Assembly: GCF_910589235.1 (NCBI RefSeq)
Contig: NC_060960.1
Location: 11,096,119-11,160,118, forward strand
From: Vespa crabro
Taxonomy: Eukaryota > Arthropoda > Insecta > Hymenoptera > Vespidae
Direction: 5' to 3'
Length of the DNA: 64,000 nucleotides
In this document: piece by piece, positions 12,910-24,239 of the stretch
Position numbering within the stretch: the first letter of the stretch is position 1
How the letters are laid out: every line of letters starts with the position of its first letter
The notes under the pieces: generated by a model
The model's input: only the letters and a program-made list of their open reading frames with translations
Told to the model about the DNA's origin: nothing
Database searches by the model: none
Program-made: the position numbers and the translations under genes

Positions 12910-13274
12910 CCTGTTTCCGTTCTTTAATTCGACCGCTTATTCATTCATCTACCTTTCTACCTATCCACCGTTCCTCCCTTCCTACCATCGGCCAAAGCTC
13001 GTTTATATGCACCGATCGTAAAACGAATGTGAGAGAGCGTGATATGTTCCTTCGCTCTAAGACGATGCCATGCATGCGCGCCGATCGTCCTTATTGATTA
13101 CGACGCATTGCTGCGTGCAGAAAGCCGATCGTTTTTCTGGTAGGAAAAGGATCTTCGTTTCCAATGTTCTACGATGCGAGGGATCAAAAACGTTTCCTTT
13201 GAACGGTAGGACTGATCAACGCGGAAAGGGAATATACGTAGCTCCGGTACGATCGGTACGAGCCACTGAGCGAT

Positions 13275-13297
13275 TACCCACTCTGCAACAGTGGGTA
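13275..13297. other. 8-bp inverted repeat (hairpin potential)
   Basis: TACCCACT at 13275-13282 and its reverse complement AGTGGGTA at 13290-13297 flank a 7-base loop. It lies in a GC-elevated block. The function is unknown and it may be chance. Confidence 0.4.
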
Positions 13298-14631
13298 CCG
13301 TTATACGCGTTCAAACGTACCATTGACTTTGACGTTAGGCGGCTGATAGCCGGCCTCGCACTGATACCGTACCACTCGCGCCGTAACAACCACGGCCTGA
13401 CTACACCCGCCCCTTCCCTTCGCCCTTCTTAACTCTTCTACGACCACCTCTACGCCAACGACGACGTACCGACCAGCCGAAAAACACAACCCTCTTTTGC
13501 AAACGATTTGGGCGCCACACTACGACTTTCCTCGAAAACGATTCTCCTCCTAGATGATACTTCCTTTCTTCGATTGTCTTCCGATATGATACTGTTCTGA
13601 CCCTCTTTCGTTTCTCTTCTTTTATCCCCTCGACACTTTTTCTCTTGACCTCTCGATTATCATACATAATATACTTAATCCAACGATATATCCTCTTTTT
13701 CATTTAATACGATAACGTTTAAAATCCTATATACCTTCGATCCTTTTCATTATTTCTTTATCAAAGATTTCATCAAATATTCTTTGTATCAATCATCCTC
13801 ATAACTAGGTGATTCAACTAGAACCTATCAAAGTTATTATCTGATTACATGACTGTTAAATGATATTATCATAAAATTTGTCCTACTAAACGCTAATCTT
13901 ATAATCGAAGCAAAGTCATATTATTAACCCATAAAATTTTATGTTATACGTCCCTTATTAGATGATAGATCCACGAATCCTTCCAATGTTTAACCTGTCT
14001 TTCTATCCAATGACGGTATACTTAATAAACTGTAAAAAAAATTTATCGTTATTAAAATTTTCGTAAAAGATATTTTTAAACGTTTCGTTTTTGTGCACTC
14101 TAAATATTATCCATACTTGTATATATACAACCCAGGTATATATGCACACACGCACACAACAGGCGCGCACATATATATATATATGCAGCATGTGACGACG
14201 CATACAGTAGCTCTAACGACATCTACCGATGATCGTTGCAAGTAATTATGGAAAAAAATAGAAACAACTTTGGTATGAAATTCATTATAAATGCAAAAAA
14301 TTGTAAGCCTTTATAAGTATTAGCAAAGAAAGATATATTATATTAAAAATACCTCAAGTTCCATTCATGTTTCGATCTATCATAAATATTTTCCATATGA
14401 AGGTAACTTCAAATTTGAAAGTTTGATCAATAGATTACGTTAATCTGAGAGCAAAGATCGTAAAATACAACTTTGACATTGAAGTATATTATAATGATTT
14501 AGATAATAAGAATCCGACGTCGTAATTATCTTTAAATGTATTTTAATATGACAACAACGAAAGACGCGTAACTATGAATTCCGTAACAATGGCGCTTGGC
14601 GCGAAGATCCAAGGAAAACGACCTTTCATTG

Positions 14632-14641
14632 GCGCATGCGC
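14632..14641. promoter_or_regulatory. NRF-1/alpha-Pal-like palindrome
   Basis: GCGCATGCGC is a perfect 10-base palindrome that matches the core of the NRF-1 (fly Ewg) site. It sits in a small GC island at about 14580-14645 that also holds ATGGCGCTTGGCGCG. No start codon of a recognised gene is close: the OGA start is about 790 bp to the right. It may mark an upstream promoter of OGA or of an unrecognised leftward gene. Confidence 0.35.
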
Positions 14642-15427
14642 ACATGTGGTTATTCTTCTTTTTTTTTTTTTTATCTACGTGTATTTGATTTATCCCTCAT
14701 AAACGCGTTTACTCTATTTATTCAATATTGATTTGATTAAGTTAATATAATATCTTCAATAATGTAAAGCAAAAAGAAATAAATAAAACTATGGAGAATC
14801 TAAAGATCCTAAATAGAAATTTATATTCATAGACACTTGCTTAATTATTTTTAAATAAATAAATATAAATAGTTAAAAAAGTGAAAAGCTGTATGAACGA
14901 AATTTATAAATTCAGAATAATTCATAGACCTGATAAAAAATTTGACTGGGAGGAAGTACTGTTTGCATTTTTTGCATATAACGATATTAATCGAATTGTA
15001 AATTAATCGACTGTTAATCATAACACTTGTTCTTCTTCTGTAATTTTCTTGATACAGATAATCATGCATATTTTAATATACAGATGAGGGATTTGTGATG
15101 GCGCCACAGATCAAAATATATTTTATTTTGCAGAGTCGATTTATCGAAAAATCGTTCATTATCGATCGGAACAGTGAGGGCGCAGCATATAGGAATACGA
15201 AATTTAGATGTTCTTTCTTGTGTATTATGTGATGAACTCATTTTTTCAATAATCTTCTTAAAAAAGTAATGTCAAAATAACAACCAGCTAACACGTGCCT
15301 TAAGTTCTATAAATTCATCGTTTATTTATTTGCTCAACTTAACGTAAAGTGAGTTTTTCTCGCTAACAGTTTCCTTCGGCCATCTTAGCAACTCGATTCT
15401 AAACAAACGTGCCTCATCGGATCCGCA
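14642..15427. other. Upstream region of OGA
   Basis: A mostly AT-rich spacer. It contains a TGGCGCCA-type motif at about 15099-15106 and a GGGCGC-containing patch near 15178. From about 15280 the sequence is probably the OGA promoter and 5' UTR. No gene is seen. Confidence 0.5.
15379..15386 (-). promoter_or_regulatory. YY1/Pho-type motif upstream of OGA start
   Basis: On minus this reads AAGATGGC, the core of the YY1/Pho element. It lies about 42 bases before the OGA start codon, a position typical for this element around insect transcription or translation starts. Assignment is by motif only. Confidence 0.3.
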
Positions 15428-17869
15428 ATGGCGGAGACAAACGGGGCCGCAAATTTAAACACTAAAAATGGAAATTTCATTTGCGGTGTAGTAGAAGGTG
15501 TGTAAACAATATAAAATTATTATTTTTATTTTATCAATAGGATATGTCTTTACCTGTATCTTGATAAAGAAAGCGTCATTTTACGTTATTGTGAATATGG
15601 GTTTCTTTTTATTTATTTATTGTTTCTTTTTTTTTTTTTTTCTTTTTTTTTCTTTTTTCTTCTTTTTCGTTTTATCTCTTTTCTCATGCATACAGTACAT
15701 TAAGTTATATTTCATTTATAATAGGATTTTATGGAAGACCATGGACAACGGAGCAACGAAAGGATTTGTTTCAAAAGTAAGTTTCTAAAATGCACGAGAT
15801 GTGCGCAAAGAAACTCATAAGCTTGTTTATATTTTTAGACTAAAAAAATGGGGAATGGATTCATATTTATATGCACCCAAAGACGATTATAAACATCGTG
15901 CTTACTGGAGAGATTTGTATACGGTGGAAGAAGCAGAACATCTAACGGGTTTGATTACAGCTGCTAGAGAATGTGGTATCACGTTTTATTATGCTCTATC
16001 GCCAGGATTAGATATCACGTATTCTAGTGCCAAGGAAGTAGCAGCCTTAAAGAGAAAATTAGAACAAGTCAGCCAATTTGGTTGTACCGCATTTGCCTTA
16101 CTATTCGATGACATAGAGCCTGAAATGAGCGAAGCAGACAAAGAAATGTTTCAATCTTTCGCGCATGCACAAGTATTTACATCTATTATTGGAAATTTTT
16201 ATACTTCCATAATATATTTCATTATGTCATTTATGTTTTTTCTTTTTTCTTTTTTTTTTCCTTCTTTTTTTTTTTTTTTTTTTTACACATCCAGGTTTCT
16301 GTCACCAATGATATTTTTCAACACCTTGGGCAACCTCGTTTTCTTTTATGTCCAACGCAATATTGTGCAACTCGAGCAATACCCAATGTATCCTCTTCCG
16401 AGTACTTAAATACCCTTGGAATGAAATTAGCTCAAGAAATTGATATAATGTGGACAGGTCCTAAAGTAATATCAAGGCTCTTAACGGTTGAATCTATCGA
16501 AGAAATTACAGAAGTTCTCAGAAGGCCGCCTGTCATTTGGGACAACTTGCATGCTAATGATTATGATCAAAAAAGAGTTTTCCTTGGGCCGTATTCAGGT
16601 AGATCGCCTGATCTTATTCCTAAACTCAGAGGTGTTCTGACCAATCCAAATTGTGAATATGGCGCGAATTTTGTCGCTATTCACACTTTGGCACAATGGA
16701 GCAGGTGCAATATTGATGGGAAGAGAGATTTAAGTCTGAGTACGTTTCAGTATATTATATTTTTTAAATACCTTAAAGAGTATATTAATATGTTACTTGT
16801 ATCTTATTTTATAGACGACACTGTATCCGCCGATATTAAATTAGAAACAGAGACAGAAGATGGAGTTGTTGGGGAAGACGTACCTTCAACATTATCTCCA
16901 AATATGTATCATCCACGTCATGCGCTCAAAAATGCGATAAATGAATGGTTGTCAGAATTTAATAAGAAAAAAGTAGCATGGGGCGTCATCGCGAAACCAC
17001 AGCCATGCGTAGCTCCCACAATACCGATCCCAATTATTCCTTCTGTAAATACTTGTATGAGCTTGACATCCACAACAACAACAACGGTTCCTGCAACTCC
17101 TACACCAGTAACTAATTCGAATCATCTTCAAGCATTGGCTGAAGTATGCTCTACCGTTACAAGTAGTGATAGCTTTGCCCAACCATCTTCTGGACCCATG
17201 ATGAATTCTTTAGTATCTGATACCAAAGTAATCAGCGAACCTATTGTTTCAACGATATCTCCCAGTGTAGGAAATGAGGGAATTACAACGACCTTGTCTT
17301 CGGTTGAGCCAATGGATTGTAACACAACCCCAAGTGATTCTCCTGCTCATGGAATAAAAATACACGTAGAAGACGATATCATGGTGGAAAACACTTCTGT
17401 AAGTCACTTTTAAAATGGATTTATAAAACTTTGAAGTGTAGATTCGTTTTAACATTTTGTTTTTTTTCACCTTTTCCTAGACATGTAGCGAAGCTTCCGC
17501 AGGTATGCAAGTAGAAGTAGATGGTACTTCTCCTACAGTAAATGGTACACAAATGATAATCGAGAATGATAGTGAAACTCATGAGAATACTGATAATGTA
17601 GATCAAGAGTCTTCATCGATAAAAGATGCAGACAAACAATTGACTCAAGAGGATCTATGCTTGTTGTGTGACTTATTCTATTTACCGTTTGAACATGGTG
17701 GTCAAGGTATTCAGTTATTACAAGAATTCAACTGGTTAAAGAGCAATGCTCATGTTGTTATGAAAAAATCAAAAGAAGAGGATGCTGTTTCGCAATCTGA
17801 CGTAAGCAAACACAGTTTGTAATTTATTTTAAACTAATTTCGTTACAATTTTATTTTTTCCTTTTATGA

Positions 17870-17910
<41 letters not shown>

Positions 17911-20900
17911 CAGATTGAAGAATGGCATGCACGTGCAGCTAAATTAAATGATATGTGTAATGCAGTAAACAGATTATTTCAAAGACTTACGTACTGTAAT
18001 AATCGCGAACTATTATATGATTTATATTCATATATGTGGGACATGAGAGGAGTTGTATCATTGCTAAATAGTTATGTAAAATGGTTAGGTAAGTTACATT
18101 ATTTCTGCTATAAATCAAATCTTTTTACGTAAAATTTTCTAAAAGTAATATATTCTTTTTGAGAACAATGTAACATTTGGAATCGATACATATGAGTAAT
18201 ATCCATTGAAATATGCATTGAAAGTGGTTCCATATTTCAATTAGCAAAGTATTACGTTAATGATGAAAGTCTGCTCAAAATGCTAATATGCTGGTACAGT
18301 AATTTAATTTCTAAATAATTTATCGTAATTTTATGTTATAAACGAAAAAAAAATTAAATTAATATATATTAATTCGATTCTAAATTTTTATTCTCAGTTT
18401 ACTGCTCACTGTACTTGAACTATATTGGCTATATGGAATAATTTATTTAGCTGCAGACAAATGCTGTTGTTGGCCTTTCTCAAAAATATTATTATTTATT
18501 ATCTGTACTTGTATTTCAGAACAGATGTATCTACAATATTGGTAAGTGCGTAGCGTCTTTTTTAACTTTTATATTAATTAAACTTTTTACAAGGAAGGTA
18601 TACTTTCATTATAATTATGTTACTATAGCTCGTAATAATAATATTTTAGTTACAATTAAAGATCATGTTATACGCATAGATAGTAAAATAATGGATTTAA
18701 GTAAAGTGTAAGTACAGTAATAATATAATATTATATTATTTTTTATTAAATTTTATTAAATTTTTCTTTTTTTTTATATTTCATACAATTTATGTTATTT
18801 CTTTTACATATTTATAATTAAAATTATAAATATTATTATATTTTATTAACAATTATAATCGTCTTCCTTGCAAAAAGATGTTAAATTTTCAAAATAGTTC
18901 TTTCTTCTTCTTTCTTTCTTTTTTTTTTTTCTTTCTTTTTTTTTTTTTTCTTTCTTTCTTTTTTTTGTATAAAAAAATTTTTGTTGAAACACATTTTATT
19001 AAATCCGAAAATTATTGATGTACCCTTCAGTGCTGTTCCATCACATATTATCAGAGTTATACTCTGATGGATGATAGACAGAGTTATTTCATATTTTGAA
19101 TTATACACCTTTACTTAATACATTTCAAGAAGATAGAAATTAATTATTCATAATACATATGATGTATTTTTTGAAATTAATTTACATATCACCCGATCAT
19201 CGTGTATTACGTTAATGTAATTATTAGACACTTTTAAGATTTATGTCACTATAAATATTTATACGTTTGTAAAATTGGGGACATCTGTAATGATCGGTAA
19301 ATTATTGCATTCTGTGGATCGCATATCCACGAAATTATTTCTTACATTTATTTCTGCGCTTTAGAAATGAATGTACCCCATGCGGCATTGCATGAAATTG
19401 AATAAATAAGATTGCTATAAACTTGAATCAAATTCATATAAATACGTTTACTCGTATAATGCATCTGTTAATTTAAACAAATTTGAATGTGAAAAATTAA
19501 ACAAAATTTATCATAGATTCTCGTTTACATATATAGCAAGCTCTTATTTATGAATGAATTAATTTAATTAGGTCAGCCACGCATAATTAAATTTAATCTA
19601 ATGCTGTAATATAAATCGTAAAGATGATACAAATGAATATAATGATAAAAAGAAATATCGTGGCTTTCCTGCGCGAGTACTGCGGCAAAAACTTACAAGA
19701 TAAGTATTTCTGGGAAACCATTCAACAGCATTTCTTCATGGATGAACAAATATTGGATTTGAAATCTTCTTGTGCCAGCTATTAACATATTAATTGACTT
19801 TCTTTTACAGACAATACTTAGCAGAAACGTATTTATCATATATACACTCTCTATAACATAGAAAGTATATTAAACAATTATATAGAAATAATAATAATAA
19901 TTTCCAATATTGACATTTCTGCTATGATAATAATATATGAGGAATGATACGACTTTAATACGCCGACTAACTACCACTCTGTGTTTTTGTCCTGTTGATA
20001 GCATTTGGCAGATTCCCAGCGACGATGACAACGTATACCCAGGGAAGCTACACATGTATGCGATTCATCAGTTTTAAGTAATTTACCATTGCGCGCGCGA
20101 TTGGCGAGACCTTGAATCTGAAAGCAACGCTATCACATTTTTTTCTATTATATATTCAAGGTTTTGCACAATACAGACACATTCATTATTATTTTTTAAT
20201 ATAAATAAGAATTACGCGCGTAGAAGCTGCATTCCTATGTCTCAGGACATTAATGCGCGATTGACATGCGATCTTAACGCATTATACCATAATGCGAGTT
20301 GAGCATACTTATTAATATTACAAGTAGCACATCTATTTTAGTCAGTGATAGTTATTGCAACCATTATAAATAATAGATCAAACCATTGTTCCTAATTAAT
20401 TTTACATTAGACGCACAAAACTGTGTGTTTTTATACTATTTAAATGTGTTCACGATTTATTGTATACTATTATATTATATAGAGAACATTTTATAGTAGA
20501 TTGTAAAAATTATATATTTTAAACTGTTTTGAATTTTATCTATATTGATTTAAACATGTCATAAGACTAAAATATGTTTTGCAGATAAAGTATGTTTAAC
20601 TCCTTATGTTTAGTAAAACGACACTTTAATATATAAAATTTCATAAACTCTTGAAACATAATATTTATATGGTCAGTTACGACAGAAAAAAAAAAAAAAA
20701 GAAAAGAAAAGTTAATTGTAATGTTTATCTTATATTTATCATAATAAGTAATTCTACTTTCTTTACAATTAACATTTTATTAATAATAAATAATCGTAAA
20801 TGGCCCGAAAAATATTTTCTTTTGCCAAGTTGCCTGTGCTAACTTATTTTGCTTAGTTCCAGAAACTATATTCTTTCCAGGATAATGAGAGTTTTATTTC

Positions 20901-21162
20901 AGGTGCAATTTGGCAAGAGAAGTAATATAATTTCACTAAATAAATATACTATATATATTGGTCCAAGAGTTTATGATCATGCAAAATAGTTTTGCAATTA
21001 TAATTCTATCACTTTTCGTTTCTTCTTTTATAATAAATAAATGACATGAAATGTGCAGTTTCATCTCTCTCATAAATATTTTAAATAATTTGAAGTATTT
21101 CGTTGTTTAATAGTACTGTGCATGCACAGTATCTTCTTTTTATTCCTTTTTCTTTTTTTTTT

Positions 21163-21200
<38 letters not shown>

Positions 21201-22641
21201 CCTTTTTACATATATATTAGAAAGAAAGGCACTTATCTAAATACTATACCACTATTCTCGTAATGTCATTTTCATAAGAGAATTCGTATTTTTCAAATTG
21301 ACATTAGTTTCTTTCCCTCTTCTTTCTTGTATTTAGACAACGCCAATTTTAATAAGATAATTGAAGGAAAGAAAATGAAATGCCATACCTAAAAACCCAT
21401 TTGTGCATGACATAGATATAAGCAAAATTGATGCCCAGTGCAGTGGAGGCCATTTCAATATGTTCGTAGACATTACGCACGAATGAAATTATGTATTTAA
21501 TAGTACACTAATAAAATCATTTTCTGCCTTAAAATAGGGTTTTCAAATGGTTGGAAAGAAACATTTATGAGTGGTGATCAAGAACCATGGGTCTTTCGCG
21601 GTGGTCTTACTGCTGACCTACAGGTAGAATTTGGTTTTATAAAATCATTATAAAGTAATCATGCAACTATATAATCATATTTGCTTTTAGAGATTAATTC
21701 CAGTGGACAGCGGTAACGATTTATTTGTTTATAAAGCACCAGAAATACCTAGTAGTAAAATATATACAATACGGCCTTATTTAGCGAGCGATGAAGAAGC
21801 AGTTTATGCAGTATGCAATCAAATTTCTAATTGCACAGGATCATCGGCTGTAGCAGACAAGTACACGCACAATATCAATTTTTCTATTAAAATATTTAAT
21901 TTACTAAACAACGAATATTTTATCTTATAAAAATATTATTACCATTTTAGATTAGTTGGTGGATTTTTAACATTAAGTCCTGAATTATGTATGATTGTTG
22001 AAGATGAGAATGGAATAGTAGGATATGCACTAGCTGCCTTAAACGTTAAATCTTATAACCAGAGGTTGGCAGTTTCTTGGATTCCCGAATTAAAAATGAA
22101 ATATCCTTTAGATAATGGTATGAATAATTTACCACAGGATATTCAGGTATTTATACATAGTATAATAAATATATGTGCTGACATTTAACATTATTATACA
22201 ATGATTTTTTATCTACCATTATTTTAATTTTTATTAAAGGATGCAATACAGTATTTTCATACATTTAGCCCAGATGTATCAGAGCAACTGTGTAGACATC
22301 ATCCGTCAAAACTTTTGTGCGCAATACTACCTACTGTAACAGATCAATCAATTCCTAAAAGATTGATTACTTGTGTCTTAGCAGCTTTAAGAGCTAATGG
22401 TAAGTACTCTTTCAACAACTATATAATCATTTTTTATCTGAACCTTTTCGAAAGAAGAATAGTAATTTTCGACTATGATATATGCATTGTATATTTATAT
22501 ATAGGATCTTTCGGGGTTCATACAACCATGTGCTCTACAGATAAGGAAACTAATGAATTTTATACAAAATTAGGATTTGTTGAATTGAATCCAGCACAGG
22601 AGGAACATCCTGGAATAAAAACAATGTGTAGAAGTTTCTAA
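15428..22641 (+). CDS. Protein O-GlcNAcase (OGA), 12 exons, 909 aa
   Basis: OGA removes O-linked GlcNAc from Ser/Thr of nuclear and cytosolic proteins. Exons: 15428-15497, 15725-15776, 15839-16172, 16295-16739, 16815-17398, 17481-17801, 17914-18088, 21538-21623, 21691-21860, 21951-22146, 22240-22399, 22505-22641. They sum to 910 codons including stop, close to the roughly 916 aa of human OGA. The N-terminal GH84 domain starts at GFYGRPW. The catalytic Asp pair is in LFDDIEPEM (Asp131-Asp132 of the model). WDNLHANDYD and the IEEWHARAAKLNDMC stalk helix follow. A low-complexity Thr/Ser-rich linker lies in exons 5-6. The C-terminal GCN5-like (pseudo-HAT) domain (exons 8-12) ends GIKTMCRSF. The start is the ATG in CGCAATGG, preceding the conserved domain by about 24 residues. 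Intron 4 is 75 nt and open in frame. Intron 7 is 3.4 kb. Confidence 0.95.
18089..21537 (+). other. Large OGA intron 7
   Basis: A 3,449-base intron between the stalk exon and the pseudo-HAT exons. All other OGA introns are about 60-230 bases. It is AT-rich with long poly-T tracts (about 18900-18966 and 21140-21200). No nested gene was recognised on either strand. Reading past the exon-7 donor adds 14 codons before a stop ending at 18132. Confidence 0.8.
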
Positions 22642-22671
22642 CAGAGACTGAACACACAACTATTATTTTTA

Positions 22672-22677
22672 AATAAA
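22672..22677 (+). terminator. OGA poly(A) signal
   Basis: A canonical AATAAA about 31 bases after the OGA stop codon. Confidence 0.6.
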
Positions 22678-24038
22678 GTATATTTACTTGGACCTTCAAC
22701 AAAGAAAGGATTTATGACATAAAAAATTTCGCGACAAGTTAAAACTGTTTTTAGATTTTTATATATATATATGTGTATATGTACGTACGTACGTATGTAT
22801 ATATGTGTATATATATATATATATACATTTAATTCAAACATGAGAAAAATTTTATCCTTTTTTACATTTTTTTTTTTACGCTCTGGTAGTGTGAGTAAAA
22901 TATATTAAAACATAAAACGTATACTTTGTCTTAACAGAGATATACATAGAAGAATGTAAAAGTATTTAGTGTAATTAAATAATTTTTATTTCTTTCTTTC
23001 ATTATATAATGCTAAATTAATCCTTCGCACTCTTTACAATTCCTTTACAAAATGCCTAACTTTTAGTTGTATTTAGTCCAATTTATAAGAGATTTATAAA
23101 AAAAAACGCGATGTTAACAAAAAAAAAAAAAAAAAAAAGATAAACTATTCATATCTTTTCTTTGAATAATAGCAGACAAAAAATATGCATACATATTACA
23201 AAAAAAAAAAACTTATTGTTATAACAGAAATATCACAGTGTATAAGATTTCACTCTCCTCTGTCTATTTAATATAATGGTAAATACATATATCATGTATA
23301 TATTAAAAATAAATACTGTATAAAATATGGATGTAGTGTCCTTGGTAAAAGTCAGTAAAGGAGAGCATAAATTTCCAAATCTTTAGAATTGTTTGCATTA
23401 TTAATATTTCTGCTTATGTACAATATTATATGGTTGTAATGATTAATAGCTAATCATTTGTGCAACTAATATGTACATAAACAAGAGTTATATGATAAAA
23501 TGCCATTATGTGTGTTCAATAATGGATGTCTAAATCTTATGACTTGTTAAGAACTATTTTCTTATTCAAGATATATTTATAATCTATTGAAACCAATTTT
23601 GATCATAATCTGTTTTAAATAGTTACTATTCTGACGATATAAAATTATTGATTTTATACAATATTCATTTTATAATGTAATACGAGCCTAAAAATGATAT
23701 TAGAAATGTTTAAGCGGATATTCTAAACTTAAGGACGAATATAACTTACGCATCTATTCTACGACTTCTTGTTTATTGTTTAATCGATCATAAAAATTTA
23801 TAAGCTTTTTTTATTTTAACGTATACTAAAATTTATATATTACAATATTCTTTATAACTATCTATAAAAGCATAAATGATATGCATACGTATTTTTTATT
23901 ACTGATATTTACTTTATAATTTCGTACTATGAATAATATAAATTGGTTCTACAAATGCAAGGTACATCATTTCAAATTGTGATATATAGTTGTCTAGTAA
24001 TTATTATTTTGTTTGCATGTTATTATGTTAAAAGAAAA

Positions 24039-24075
<37 letters not shown>

Positions 24076-24239
24076 ATTGTCATTACTCATGATTAATATT
24101 TTATATTATATAACAGATTATTTGACATATAGATCTACAATCATAGTGCATTAATTAAATATAAATTATAAAATATGAATACACATACAAGCAATTTCGC
24201 ATAAAATTCACATTTCGATTTATACTTCCGAATATAGAT
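22678..24239. other. AT-rich intergenic spacer, OGA to LRRC27-like gene
   Basis: A convergent intergenic region with (TA)n runs near 22760-22830 and 24040-24072 and poly-A stretches. It probably carries the 3' UTR of the minus-strand gene at its right end. No gene was seen. Confidence 0.7.

Larger units (their letters stand above)
10104..14580. other. Gene-free, CT-rich and repeat-rich stretch
   Basis: No gene recognised. The plus strand is pyrimidine-biased with several microsatellites. A GC-elevated block at about 13070-13490 is described separately. If the block at 9569-10103 is an exon of a minus-strand gene, this stretch would lie upstream of it and could hold its promoter or 5' intron. 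That is inference only. Confidence 0.45.

Noticed and set aside
18895..18966. Poly-T stretch as a retroposon tail
   Set aside because: No adjacent reverse-transcriptase, SINE-like body or target-site duplication was seen. Poly-T tracts recur across the AT-rich introns.
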